A DNA stretch of 64,000 bases from Leptobrachium leishanense (GCA_009667805.1 CM019063.1:408586959-408650958), one strand, 5' to 3'; shown: positions 22,729-34,273, counted from the first letter of the stretch. Numbers and translations: made by a program. The notes: generated by a model from the sequence alone, not told the origin.

Positions 22729-23404
22729 GGGCCCTATTACATTCTTCGCATTTGTTTTGCGCGCGCAAATGCGCATTTGCGCAAGTGCAAAACCATTTGC
22801 GCAGAACATCGTATAACGATGTGCGTAATCGTCTACTGCGATTGACCCTGCGCAAACGAATTTTCCTGCGCGCATCCTATACTTAACATTGTCAGCGCAA
22901 ATGCGTTCGTGCGCTGGTATGCGGATGGTATTACAATCTTACAAACGAAAGTTTACGCGCATTTTCGTTACATCTTTGAAAAGCAGATGGTAACTGTAAA
23001 TATGATCGTTCTGGGGCGAAACGAAATACACCAGCACGAAAAAAAAATACAGCACAGTACAGTTACACATTCTACACATACCCAAATATTAAAATTAATA
23101 AATTGTGTCATTGTTAATTTTTTCCTTTTTTGGCTGGTAGTTAATTCTTTTTTTTTAGTTTGTAAATATTTTATTGGAAATGGGTGATTGATGTTGGCTG
23201 AATCCCGTGACAAATCTCATGACAAAACAGTCTGCCCACCGATTCCTGCACGCAACGTTCACTTGCGAACGGCTTTGCGCTTCGGATTTGCACACGAAAA
23301 ATCTTGAAGGTAGAAAAAAATTCGCTCGGATCGTAATACCACGTTAATTTTCACGCGATCACGTTTTTTTCGTGCGCAATTGCGCAGAGAATGTAATAGA
23401 GCCC
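22729..23404. mobile_element. MITE, GGGC-ATTACA family, GCGCAAA-rich
   Basis: The ends GGGCCCTATTACATTCT and AGAATGTAATAGAGCCC are inverted repeats. ATA flanks both sides (22726-22728 and 23405-23407). The subterminal parts are unusually CpG-rich for this region (GCGCGCAAATGCGCATTTGC). The interior matches the copy at 45767-46471, for example in CAGTTACACATTCTACACAT. It is non-coding. Confidence 0.8.
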
Positions 23405-25693
23405 ATAAATAGTATTGTGCACAAGGTGAATAGTTTACTGTCTGTTCACCCCATTACAACTCTCAGTATGTCTGTCTTTTTGCCTCCGAAAAGGAGAGCT
23501 CGCAGATAGAGCAGAGTATAAAACACATAGATTAATTAATGATCTTAATTCCGATTAAATGCATGGAATAGGCTCCTATGCATTGTCTTCTTCTCAAAGC
23601 TTACATAAGGGTTGAAGCAGATATAATTTTCGCTTGGTACAAAAATGAGAAAAAAATCCCCAGTGTCCTGAGAGGTAATCTGCTTCAAAGCGTGATGTCT
23701 TTTTTTAGAAAAATTCTGCTGAACATAAGTTTTAGCATTGATTTTTTTTTTAAAGTTTTGCCTTACTTGTGCATTACTAATAAATCATGTTCGAACTATG
23801 GGATATTTTGGATGATTTAGTAACTGTGCTCTACTATAATTTATCACTGATGAAGTTAAGCAGCAAGGATGCTTGCCACACTGATGTATTGAATGATATT
23901 TTTCAGAGGGAAAATAATATACTTTACATTTATTTTTACAACATAAATATTCACTCTGACAACACCTAAACAATTCAATATAAATATAACCAACAAATGA
24001 TTTGAGTACAATGAATTTAAATCTTAAGCACTAGTGTTCTAGCACTGTGTTGATAAATGATTAATGTGTCCTTAGAATCAGTAGATTGGAGACCTTTGGA
24101 CGATCCATTTCTTTTTTATCGTTTTTAAATCACCTACATATTAATAATGGGTATTCCTTATTCCCTGTCACATAGTCAGTCTTGGAAAACCAGCAAGAAT
24201 TGGGCTGAATATACCCTCATAAAACAAACGCTTTTGAAAATATAAGCCTCAAATGATATATTAAATGAAAACACCTAATTATCACCTAAATATTTAGGAG
24301 TTATGATGCTGCAATTTGCTAGCCTAGCATTGGACTACTAGTCTAGCAATTTTAATTCATAATGAGAATGCATAGAGTCAGAGACAAATTTATAGCTCAG
24401 GAGCCTGTAGGCACAGAAATCTGGAGTGCCCCCCCCCAAATAAAGTGCCAAAAATACTTTTTCATTTTTGTTTGGGGGGAACAAAAGAGTAATTAAGATT
24501 TTAAAAAGCTGAAAACCAGTTTTTCGCTGTGCTCATGTCGAGGAAGGGGCAGAATCTGTTGACTTAAAATGAAGCACAAATGGAGCAGAATATTAGGATG
24601 GCTAAGGTTAGCCCTAAAACAAGCAAAAATAGTAACCTATCCCTGATTTCTAATTTTAGTCCAAAATTTCTAACGCTAGCTATGAAAATGGTGCTCCACT
24701 TCTGTCTGGAGAAAACAAAATTCAGGGCATCAAATTATGCCTGCGGCCAAGAGTCTTTTTCAAGATGTGACTTTTTTACCACTTATTTTTTTTTATAATT
24801 TTATACATGACAAATGGACATTGCTGATGCTTTGGAACAAAAATGGGGGGGTGGGGTTCCATTTTTGCATTTTCGTGACCATGTTTGGCATCATTAGAAA
24901 GGCCAGACACACCTAAATGAAACTCATTGGGTATAAAAAATGAAGATCTAGGAGACCAAAGAACCCCTGCTCCCTTACAGAAGCGCTTGGGTACTATTCT
25001 GTAGTTACTACAAAGCACAGTGCTCGAGCCGAACAGTTCGAACGTTGTGTTTTTTTTTAGGTTTTTTTTAATGCGTATTACATCCAAGATGCAAAATCAA
25101 CTTGCATCGCAGATGTAGCACCAGGTTACTGTACATTAGTGTCTCCTATACTTATATAAGATGGGAGATGCTAATGTGGCTCAAGCAGGTAAAGAGCTAA
25201 TCCAACCAGCCCATTCTCCATCTGCGCCTGACGTTATTCAAAAAAGTAATCTCTTTCAGACCCTGGTGTTATCTGACTGTGCATCTGCACAATCACATGA
25301 CACATTGATTTAACCCCCCTATTAAATCTCATACCCACCTTAGATCCCACAGTAGGGAGAGTGGCGCGATCCCCCACTACCTCGCTCCATGGGAGAGGTA
25401 CACTGGGAATAAATAGTTCCAAGTGTACCTCTGCATATCCCTCTGCCGCCCAGCTAGATCTCATTCGCAAGAGCATGTCCTGTCTGCAGATAACTCCTGT
25501 GGTGCTTGGCGCTGCTGGTTTTCTCTTAACGCCTCACCAGTATTTCGTCTGGAGCTGCTGACAAAGTGACTCCTTCGTAATGTGAGTGCTAAATGGCAGG
25601 TGCTAATGAAAAATGGCAGACGCTCAGGTTTTACATTAGTATCATAGAGTTAGTGCCGTGGCCTTGTTTGCTTTGTATGTAAAAGCAGCTAAT
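23405..25693. other. INPP4B: Intron, no gene seen
   Basis: AT-rich sequence without recognisable coding or RNA genes. GACCATGTTTGGCATCATTA with following GAAAGGCCA (about 24878-24906) is shared with the TTAA element at 53165-53405, so a decayed relative of that element is probably present around 24390-24990. Confidence 0.4.
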
Positions 25694-26666
25694 TAGATAT
25701 GTGCATTTCGTTTCATTCCAAATCGCAATTCGGACGAAATTTACCAATTCGCATTTCAGAAGCACTTCTGAAACAGAATGAAAATGCAACGAAACGGAAT
25801 ATAACGAATGGATTCCATTTTTACTAATCTATTTGTTCCATTTCACTTATTTAACTCTCACAGATTCAGCACCGCGTCCCTCCCCATTGGCTGTGGTGCT
25901 GAATCTGTTGTGTTCAGCACCTCAGGCCATGGACAGCACCATGGTGCTGTTTCGGTGTGATTCGGCAGCAGTGAAATTTCCCATAGGGAAGTTAATCTAT
26001 TCAGAGAACACCGAACAGCACTGAAATGTCAGTGAAATGCCCTGATTTTCGGTGGTTTGTTCAACAAGTTTAAAAGGGTGAATCCCATAGGTGTAAAAAA
26101 AAAAATAATTTTTTAATATTTATTCAACTGTTTTTTTTTTCATTTTCAGCAAAAAGACTTTTCATTTATTGTGTTTTTTGGTGAAATTTTTGGATTCCTA
26201 ATTGTCTGAAAACAGAGGCTTTTTTTCTTTGCTGATTGCAGCGGGGTTTTTTCTTTCCGTCTGGCTACCTTTGACAGTTGCTGTCTTTTGTGTTAAAATA
26301 CATTTCAGCACCAAGGACAGCTGTTCGGTGGGGCTCAGAGAAAAAAAGATCCTCCTGTCCTTGGTGCTGAAATAAGTTTCAGCACCAAGGACAGCATCTC
26401 CCACGGAGCTGCTGTCCTTGGTGCTGAAACATATTTCAGCACCAAGGACAGGAGGATTAAGTAATTAATCGGTTTCAGATTCCAAAATCACTAATAAAAA
26501 TGAAATAACAAAACGATCTGAAATACGAATTCCTAATCTCCCGAATTAACGAACCGATTCAAAATACGAATCACGGTAACATGACGAACGCATCGAAACA
26601 AACTAAAAAAATGTAATGGGTTGATCTGAAACAAAGCAAATTTTTTTTATGTTGTGCACATGTCTG
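25694..26666. mobile_element. hAT-type MITE, TAGA-ATGTGCA family
   Basis: The left end TAGATATGTGCATTTCG pairs with the right end GTGCACATGTCTG. The flanking 8-mers CAGCTAAT (25686-25693) and CAACTAAT (26667-26674) agree at 7 of 8 positions. It is 973 bp and non-coding. It belongs to the same end family as 30063-31227. It contains the alternating short repeat cluster at 26303-26452. Confidence 0.8.
26303..26452. repeat. Five alternating copies of TTCAGCACCAAGGACAG
   Basis: The 17-mer occurs forward at about 26303, 26378 and 26434 and as its complement CTGTCCTTGGTGCTGAA at about 26355 and 26412. Any neighbouring pair can form a hairpin. It is inside a hAT-type MITE. Confidence 0.8.
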
Positions 26667-27067
26667 CAACTAATGCCTCTGCCTTTGAACTGAGAAAAAA
26701 AAAATTCTGGAAATATGTCTTACACATTGTGTGATCATGCTGCAGCTCGAGCCAAAATAATTTCCAATCACTGACTAATGCCTGCAGCATGGTGCCACCA
26801 TATTTAACGGCTCTTGGTTGCCATGGGGTCGAGTGCGCCCCTCTCACAGACACTGCTTGAACTGTAAGAGCTCATCTGAGCGATACTTGCAGAGGCCACT
26901 GAAGAACACTGGTAACTATTTGTTCCCAGTCTCCCACTGCTTGCTGCCAGAGGAAGTGTAGAATTGCGTGTCCCTCTATGCAGTGGGATCTCAGGTAAGT
27001 AAAGGATTTTTTCAGTCTCTTTTATTTAAGGCTTAAATTATTTTGTAAAATGAACATTACTTAACAC

Positions 27068-28280
27068 TAGGGATGAGCTGAACACCCCAGTGTTCGGTTC
27101 ACATTCGAACTCGAACAATTTCAAAAGTTCGAGTTCAAACTCGAACACGAACCAATCTCAATGCAAGTCAATGGGACTCAAAAGTTCGATTTTTAGAGTG
27201 CCCTCCAAGAGGGCATATAGGCAAGATATTTGCCATAAAAGTTGTATGGGGGTCCGGGTAGTGCCCTGGGGGACAGGAAACAAGGACAAAAAGTTTAAAA
27301 AATACGTTTTTAAAGGAACAGTGAGTTTTCCATAAAATCGAAAAATTCCTTCAAATATCGTGCCTAGGAGGTCCCAATAACCTGCCCGTGAAGTGGCGGA
27401 TTTGCAGGATGTATAGAAGCATCGCCATCAGAGACCCACACACGACACCTAGTCACCCTTAAGGGATTAAAATGCACAGGGACTGGCTACTATCCTATTA
27501 GATGAGGGAATGTATTATATGTATAAAGCAAGAAATATATATGACAATGGATAGTCAGAGATTCTAGGGACTCAGCTTGTACGCTTTATGATAGACATTT
27601 TCACGTTGCGTTGTGTTACTAATGCAGAAGCAGCAAGCCCTTCCACCACGCTTGCACCAAAACTATAGATCTAACACAATAATAATTGTATGCTCACATA
27701 GGCCCTTCCGGAGAGGTACATGACATACAAATACTGGAATATTACGTTTAAATATAAGGAGTGTGATAAAGATTTTATTAAGCCCTTGATGACAAATGAC
27801 ATCTACATCATCAATGATTGGCTTTACAGAGCCCTGGTCCTTAAGGGGTTAAACAGCATATCAGAGGAACATGTAGTAGAAATGAACACTTCTTTGAATT
27901 TAGAAGCACAGTGTTCATACATGTGCAGGAGCCACACCCAGTCTGCAGGCAATGTATCAAATTCATGAGACCAGATTAATTAGAAGCACATGTTATTTCC
28001 AAACACTAATTAACACCTGTTGTTTACGCTGTTTATGCAAGCAACATGCGTGCCTTCTTGCCCTGGGTAGTTTTTTAATTCAATATCTAATAAACCGTTG
28101 CTTAGAACATTCTGCAGCAAAGAGTCTCTTTATTTCGAGATTTTTTAGTATTTTTAAAGCATTTTTTATACTTTTTTCAAAATGTTTTGTTTTTTTCCGA
28201 ACGCGAACCGAACATGCCAAAAAGTTCAAAGTTTGCGAACTTTCGAACTGCCAATGTTCGAGTCGAACAGCTTATCCCTA
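27068..28280 (-). mobile_element. Non-autonomous hAT, TAGGGATGAGC family
   Basis: The ends are TAGGGATGAGCTGAAC and GTCGAACAGCTTATCCCTA. The flanks are identical CTTAACAC (27060-27067 and 28281-28288). The block TCGTGCCTAGGAGGTCCC with following CCGTGAAGTGGCGGATTT (about 27358-27405) is the reverse complement of the right subterminal part of the autonomous element at 17178-22201. This is therefore a deletion derivative lying in the opposite orientation, 1,213 bp long, with no transposase. Confidence 0.88.
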
Positions 28281-28372
28281 CTTAACACCAGCTTATGAAA
28301 GCAGATTTTTTTTTATTGGACCCCAAAGAAAAGATGGAGCTACCTTAAAATAGCTTGTTCTTCTCCATGTAG

Positions 28373-30011
28373 AACAACAAAAAAATATGATTACCAGCGA
28401 ACAGACCAAAAGGATCAGTCACTGTTTATCTGGGAGTGGCAAAAACCATGGCAAAATACCTTTTATTAAATGTCAACAAGACACTCCCAAATACCAACTA
28501 AAAACAACATATACACATGAGCATAGTGAAGGAAAATTAAAGATATAATTGAGGACAGACAATCAAAAAACTGCAGAGATGTGGTGTGAACCTCGGATCC
28601 GTGGGTATATATAGCAAACAGTTTGCAGAGTAACCAGCAAAATCTGGGGACTGAATTCCCAATGGAAAAACCACATCCAAAAGGCAATCCTGAACCGTTT
28701 TTGGCCTCTTTTGACCAACAGATATTACTAGCCATGTGACATTAGTAGTCAATTATAGCTGATAAAATGCATGAATAAAATGCTATATCAATTAAGCTGG
28801 TGATCAATATCATCATACTTGGCCAAATTGTGAATGCTTAGACACATTGGACCACTAAATGTGGGACAACCAAAGGATGAAAAAGAGAATGTCCAATTGA
28901 TTATGGGCAGTGTATAAAAATCATATATGTAGAGTACCAAAGTAGTTGGACGAATAACTTTTACAAAAAAGGGGCATAAGAAAAACCTTCATTAAGTCCT
29001 TTCGGAGCTAAAGTCTGTAATCTATATATCCATCGGCATTCTCTTTGTCGTAATTTACGATCAAAATCACCTTTTCTTGGTGATGGCAAGACTAGCTCCA
29101 AACCACAAAATTTCAAAACCTTAACATTGTTATTATGGCACTGCGACAAATGGCGTGAGATAGGAGTTTCTTGAGTTCGGCGAATAGAATGTATATGTTC
29201 CATAATCCTTCTTTTGAAGGGACGAAAAGTTTTACCAACATACATTTTTCCACATTCACATAAGGCCAGATAAACTAGACCTGCTGAGTTGCAGTTAAAA
29301 AATGTCTTAATTTCGTATTCTCGTGTTTTAGAAGAATCAGCGATCTTTTTAGATTGTTTTAAAATATGTTTGCAGGCAATGCAGTGGCCACATTGGTATG
29401 TCCCCCGCAAATTAGCGGATAACCATGTGGGTAATGGTTGTACTGGTGGACACGAGTAGTGACTGTGAACTAACCTGTCTCTCAAATTTTGGCTGCGTCT
29501 AGCTGTAATCGATGCCCTTGGTGATAATACTTCTTGAAAATGTGGATCAATGGTCAAAAGAGGCCAAAAACAGTTCAGGATTGCCTTTTGGATGTGGTTT
29601 TTCCTTTGGGAATTCAGTCCCCAGATTTTGCTGATTACTCTGCAAACTGTTTGCCATATATACCCACGGATCCGAGGTTCACACCACATCTCTGCAGTTT
29701 TTTGATTATCTGTCCTCAATTATATCTTTAATTTTCCTTCACTATGCTCATGTGCATATGTTGTTTTTAGTTGGTATTTGGGAGTGTCTTGTTGACATTT
29801 AATAAAGGTATTTTGCCATGGTTTTTGCCGCTCCCAGATAAACAGTGACTGATCCTTTTGGTCTGTTCGCTGGTAATTGTATTTTTTTGTTGTTCCTCAT
29901 CTTTTCAGGTTTAGTCCTGCTCAGGGAGTGTTGTCTCAAGTTAAACATTTCTTGAGATTAGTGATTGTTAACCATTGTTTGGTACTTTGGTTGTTTTGTT
30001 TTTTGTTTTTG
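28373..30011 (-). mobile_element. Penelope-like element fragment with inverted arms
   Basis: A 16-bp direct repeat GTTCTTCTCCATGTAG (28357-28372 and 30012-30027) brackets the insertion as a target duplication. Inside, a left arm (about 28373-28717) is the reverse complement of a right arm (about 29543-29885), and the 0.8 kb between them encodes a Penelope-type GIY-YIG endonuclease on the minus strand. 5'-truncated copies with inverted partial duplicates are characteristic of Penelope-like retroelements. No reverse transcriptase domain is left. Confidence 0.8.
28961..29719 (-). pseudogene. Penelope-like GIY-YIG endonuclease C-terminus
   Basis: A 252-codon open frame on the minus strand. The first 50 or so residues lie in the inverted arm and match nothing. 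From CFWPLLTIDPHFQEVL onward it follows the Penelope-like layout. A Cys-rich linker (CGHCIACKHI) comes first, then a GIY-YIG core with GLVYLALCECGKMYVGKT, the conserved Arg in RPFKRRIMEH, a downstream ISRHLSQCHNN, and the usual terminal WIYRLQTLAPKGLNEG before the stop at 28961. The endonuclease domain itself is open and looks well kept, but the reverse transcriptase that should precede it is absent, so this is a fragment. Confidence 0.82.
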
Positions 30012-30274
30012 GTTCTTCTCCATGTAGTTGCAAATTAATGGGTACTACATAGTATTGCTTGTTAGACATGTGCACAGCACAAAATTTCGTTTTGAACTAA
30101 AAGATTAGTACTAAAATGCAATTTATTTAGTTGCTAAAGAATTCGTTTTTCAGTCTTTAGTATGAAAACTAATTTCATTCATCCGAAAACCAGCGGATAC
30201 AATTACTATTGTAGTGGCTCCTTCAGAGGCTGAGATTGCTGCTTGTTACAGTATCTCTCACTCTCAGTACATGT

Positions 30275-30400
30275 GGGCCATATTACATAGTTGGTCTAAC
30301 TTAACCAGAGCTGTTGTAAACTTCCAGAGCCTTATAGCCTATGAGGTTTTCAGTTTACAACAGCTCTGGTTAAGTTAGCACCAACATTGTAATACTGCCC
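30275..30400. mobile_element. 126-bp palindromic MITE, nested
   Basis: GGGCCATATTACATAG at the left and CATTGTAATACTGCCC at the right, with inner TAACTTAACCAGAGCTGTTG mirrored by CAGCTCTGGTTAAGTTAG. It is a sister of the copy at 17475-17604. The flanks do not give a clear duplication. Confidence 0.72.
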
Positions 30401-30576
30401 GTGTCAGGCAAAGCTGTACAGTAACTGACTGCTGCTCATCACAGTGCTCAGAGTTCAGTAAAAACGAGTAAATAATATTTTTATATATAAGAGGTAGAAC
30501 AATATTATTTCCTTGTTTTACTGAAACTCTGAGTGCTTGTTACAGTCAGTTACTGTAACAACTGAGCCTGATACTT

Positions 30577-30753
30577 CACGGTATTCAGAGAGCGTGAAAA
30601 GCAGGAGAATGACTTGAGAATGAAAATTCTAGGTCAAAATAGCCGATTTGGAAAGTGAGATGAAGGGAGAATTTTTCTGGTTTGGCTATCTTGACCTAGA
30701 ATTTTTCATTCTCCAGTCATTCTCCTGCTTTTCACGCTCTCTGAATAACCCTG
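30577..30753. mobile_element. 177-bp fold-back, CAGGGTTATTC family
   Basis: The left GGTATTCAGAGAGCGTGAAA and the right TTTCACGCTCTCTGAATAAC, then CCTG, are complementary. The arms continue through AGCAGGAGAATGACT and CTAGGTCAA. The end matches that of the larger element at 62109-62987, so both belong to one family. Confidence 0.7.
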
Positions 30754-30835
30754 ATTGCACTGAGAGATAATTTAACAAGCAGCCGATCTCAGCGCTCACA
30801 GCCACTGGATTAAAGGCTAAAAAATAAAAAGGCTC

Positions 30836-30993
30836 CTCTGTATAATGTTAAGAACATCCTCCTGCATTAATTAATACCCTCTCTGTATAATACATAGAAC
30901 ATTCTCCTGAATTAATTAATGTCCCTCTCTGTATTAGAACATCCTCCTGCATTAATTAATGCCCCTCTCTGTATAGAACATCCTACTGCATTG
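30836..30993 (+). repeat. Four-copy tandem repeat
   Basis: The unit of about 40-50 bp contains CCCTCTCTGTAT, GAACATCCTCCTGCATT and AATTAATG, repeated with small length differences. Confidence 0.65.
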
Positions 30994-31504
30994 GCATGTG
31001 GAGGGGTGCAGAACTTCGGATGTTGCGATGTTGCGCTCTTCATTGCTGGTCTCCTCATCATCAATGTAATATCACAAAAAGGACTGAAACTAAAATGTAG
31101 TGCATTTTATTTTAGTTTCTTTCGTTTTTTGTATGAGCAGTTTCGTTTCTCTTGAGTCATACGAAAACTAAATTATCCCAAAATTCGGACTAAATCGTTT
31201 TAGTACTAAAACGAATGCACATGTCTATTGCTTGTTGTTCTCTACCTGGGCTGTTAATGTACAGTAAGAAGCCACTAATTCCAAGCCGCAAGCGGAGCTT
31301 GCATCAAGCTCAGAATAGCGGCTTCTGTCATTTTGTATAAAGGTTCCAGTCATTCTCCTAATAGCTTCAGGATAGAGCCCCTCGGTGGTTATTGAAGGGG
31401 CAGTTTACAAAGAAACATGCTTATTTACAAGAACATTTTACTGCATTTCTGAGATGGGAGAAAACTCAAAGACAATTAGTCATATTAAATTTCTTAAATA
31501 CATG

Positions 31505-32564
31505 TGTAGCGCTCACTCCCGGAGGAGCCGCTGAAAATGAACCACGGGTCAGTCTCCCCGCACTATGGAATAAATATACTCCAACACAGTTGTGAGTTTT
31601 TATATTTATATAGTTTACTAAAATATTTGAGCAGATGTTGAGACACGGTATTCACAAGTATTATTACAGTATTTTCGTATCCCGGTAAAACGCGTAGCGG
31701 AAAAGAAACGAAACACGAGGCTTCGTATTTCGGAAAATAAAATATTCGCAACCGAACATAAAAGCAATGCAATTCCCGATAGTTCAGAAAAAGAAAACAC
31801 GTAGCAAAACCCCGAACATACAATCCTTTCGTATTTCGGCAAACGCGCAACGGAAAAAGAGGAAAAATATATATTCGGAACGTATCTTTATTTTCAACCC
31901 CTATTCCGATTCCTAAAAGAAAATGAGTCCTGCACAAGTTAAGTCCCAGGAGGTGAAAGGTGTATATGTGTGTGTGGTACCCGGGTACTGTTCAACTGGC
32001 CAGTGAGTTTATTTAGAGAAAGTCTTCGACTAGTCAGTTGGGGCCCTGTGGACTTTAAACAGCAGCTTGACCTTTAATCACAAACAGCCTTGGAGGCCTC
32101 TCACCCATCCGACGCAGGCTTTAGGCTCCGCTGACCCAGGACGTCTCTCCTCCGGATTTTGACTGGGGATACTAGCGGCCGGATCCGTTGTCTCACTTTA
32201 TGCCGCTTGTCCAGCTCACCGCCTGCTCTCCGTTCGATTCTGCCGGTCTGCAGCAGTGTCTGGGCTCTGGCGAGTCTCCTTCTCCTCAGGCTAGGTGACC
32301 CAAACCGGAACAACAGGTCTCCCTCAGGCTTTGGGCCTAGATTCTCCCGCGATCTCCTCAGTGCGTCTGCTTTCTCTGGCGCGCTCTGGAACTTTCTCCA
32401 CGAGGCAGAGGATGTCAGTGTCCAGTCCCCACCCACTTCCTGTCTTCTTGCAAAGCATGCCGGGCATTGTAGTCCCAATGTCCAGTATCTGATCGCGATA
32501 GTCTCCATCTTGTGGCCAAAAATAGGTACTGCCACAGCAAGATGATTTTTAACACAGCGCTACA
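31505..32564 (-). repeat. 3' LTR of the PNMA-like element
   Basis: It starts TGTAGCGCTCACTCCC and ends AACACAGCGCTACA on the + strand, so TGTAGCG/CGCTACA are perfect LTR-terminal inverted repeats. It is 1,060 bp. It is nearly identical to 38800-39867, with differences such as CCCGGAGG against CCCAGAGG and one 6-bp length change (AACAGC against AACAGAAAACAGC). Open frames inside it are not genes. Confidence 0.93.
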
Positions 32565-32565
32565 C

Positions 32566-32580
32566 TCTCCCCCTCCTAGA
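32566..32580 (-). other. Polypurine tract
   Basis: On the minus strand TTCTAGGAGGGGGAGAG immediately precedes the 3' LTR. This is the purine run that primes plus-strand DNA synthesis in LTR elements. Confidence 0.8.
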
Positions 32581-32728
32581 ACTCTTGGGTCTCTCCAAGG
32601 AGGTACAACAATTACATTACATTTCCAACATTTGAATGCAGTTTATATAACATGTACAGGTTCAGCAGCATACATATAGTGAGTTAATAACACTTCCTCA
32701 AGTTGACTCATATTTTGGGCTACCTCAG

Positions 32729-34273
32729 CTAGCATAGCAGACACTTCGGGCAACCTCCGCACCGTGGTGATGGCCTCTTCAGTGCTATGTCCTGGTGAGT
32801 CGTAGGTGAGTCGTTGGGGCGTCGAACAGAACGTTTTGGTTCTGGCTCAATCAGTTCCTCTTCAGGTGGAAGTACTATAGGCGTTGGCTCAATTTCTCTT
32901 TCTATCACTGGAGCAGACGTTTCTTCAGAGTATGATCCCTCCAGTGAAGGCATAGAACTGTAATCACCTGAATAAGCTTCCGGAGCTACCGGGATCCCCA
33001 CAGCCTCAGGGACTTCTAACTGAAATCCAAGAGGCTCAGGGATATCAACAGCCTCAGGGACTTCCAACAAGAATTCTGGAGCTTCAGGCCTCAAGTTACT
33101 CTCCCACCGCTCAGGGACAACGACAACCTCTTGAGGCTCCGGCGAGCGCATCCAACCTAGACAATAACTCTCTTCTTCACTGTCTCTTTCGCTCTCTTCG
33201 GCAACCCAGGTCTGTTGAGATCGAGTAACAGGAGGCAAACATGGAACAGGCGGATTTGGCCGAGGCAATTCGTCCCCAACCGGCATCCTTACAGCCTCTC
33301 TCAAAGGTAACAAGTGGTTTCGGTGCCAGTTCTTAAGAGGCCCAGCCTTTCCATCCGGGCGAATCTGATACACTGGTAAACCCGGCAGTTGTTTGCAGAC
33401 AATGTAAACCTGGGAACTCCACCTATCCGCCAACTTGTGTCTCGCAGCCGCACCCAAGTTCTTCAATAAGACCCTATCACCGGGTTGTAGATCTTGTATT
33501 CGAACTTTCAGGTCATAGTTCCTTTTGTTTCTTTGCTCCCTGTTTCCCGAGGTCAAACGGGCCTGTTCAAACGCAGAAGCCAGATTCTTTCGAAGTCTAT
33601 CCACGTAGTTTCTATGGGAAGCTACTGAGGTCTGGTCTAGGGATAACCCAAATGCCAAATCAACCGTCAGTTGAGCCTCCCTTCCAAACATAAGACGGTA
33701 CGGTGAATATCCAGTTGCATCGCTCTCCGTACTGTTATATGCATGCACCAGAGTAGCTATGTGACGACTCCAACTCTGCTTCTCCACATTCGACAAGGTC
33801 CCCAGCATGTTTAACAGTGTGCGATTAAACCTTTCAGGCTGAGCATCACCTTGAGGGTGATATGGTGTGGTTCGGGTCTTTTGGATTCCCAACAGCTCTA
33901 ACAACTGCCCCACCAGTCTGCTTTCAAAGTCTCTACCCTGATCAGAGTGCACTCTCCTTGGCAGTCCGTAGTGAACAAAGAACTTTTCCATCAACACCTT
34001 GGCTACAGTCGGAGCGCGTTGATCTTTCGTAGAAAAAGCTTGGGCGTAACGAGTGAAATGATCAGTCACTATTAGAATGTTCCCTTGCCCACTAGCATCC
34101 GGCTCTAAGCACAAGAAGTCAATGCACACCAAATCCATGGGTCCCTGACTCTGAAGATGGCTCATTGGAGCAGTTCGGGTCGGTAGAGTCTTTCTCTGAA
34201 TACACCTCAGACAGGAATGACAATAGCTTTCTACTTCAGCCCTCATACAAGGCCAATAGAACCTATCTCGCAC
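32729..34273 (-). CDS. Integrase of the PNMA-like element (Pol C-terminal part)
   Basis: A 514-codon open frame. The end of the HHCC zinc module is at the start (YWPCMRAEVESYCHSCLRC), and the His pair is in the preceding frame (HDEHGHL). The core has D52 (VCIDFL), D111 (VHSDQG) and E147 (QPERFN), with 35 residues between the last two, a complete DD35E. A GPY/F-like module follows (GDRVLLKNLG ... NWHRNHLLPL, about residues 263-325). The last 180 residues are an unusual acidic Pro-rich tail with repeated LEVPEAV motifs and a terminal cysteine cluster (CGGCPKCLLC). It is separated from RT by one frame break near 34290. It would insert the DNA copy into the host genome. Confidence 0.85.
   Translation of the reverse strand: MRDRFYWPCMRAEVESYCHSCLRCIQRKTLPTRTAPMSHLQSQGPMDLVCIDFLCLEPDASGQGNILIVTDHFTRYAQAFSTKDQRAPTVAKVLMEKFFVHYGLPRRVHSDQGRDFESRLVGQLLELLGIQKTRTTPYHPQGDAQPERFNRTLLNMLGTLSNVEKQSWSRHIATLVHAYNSTESDATGYSPYRLMFGREAQLTVDLAFGLSLDQTSVASHRNYVDRLRKNLASAFEQARLTSGNREQRNKRNYDLKVRIQDLQPGDRVLLKNLGAAARHKLADRWSSQVYIVCKQLPGLPVYQIRPDGKAGPLKNWHRNHLLPLREAVRMPVGDELPRPNPPVPCLPPVTRSQQTWVAEESERDSEEESYCLGWMRSPEPQEVVVVPERWESNLRPEAPEFLLEVPEAVDIPEPLGFQLEVPEAVGIPVAPEAYSGDYSSMPSLEGSYSEETSAPVIEREIEPTPIVLPPEEELIEPEPKRSVRRPNDSPTTHQDIALKRPSPRCGGCPKCLLC

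Larger units (their letters stand above)
30063..31227. mobile_element. hAT-type MITE with two nested elements
   Basis: The ends TAGACATGTGCA and TGCACATGTCTA are perfect inverted repeats. TTGCTTGT flanks both sides (30055-30062 and 31228-31235), an exact 8-bp duplication. The 1,165-bp element carries a nested GGGC-ATTACA MITE (30275-30400), a nested fold-back (30577-30753) and a four-copy tandem repeat (30836-30993). Confidence 0.88.

Noticed and set aside
22652..23404. GCGC-rich stretch as a CpG island promoter
   Set aside because: It is the body of a MITE with matching inverted ends and has another copy at 45767-46471.
32101..32545. 128-144 codon frames on both strands, present twice (also near 39404-39848)
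   Set aside because: They lie inside the two LTR copies and are open on opposite strands. The duplication reflects LTR identity and not a gene family.
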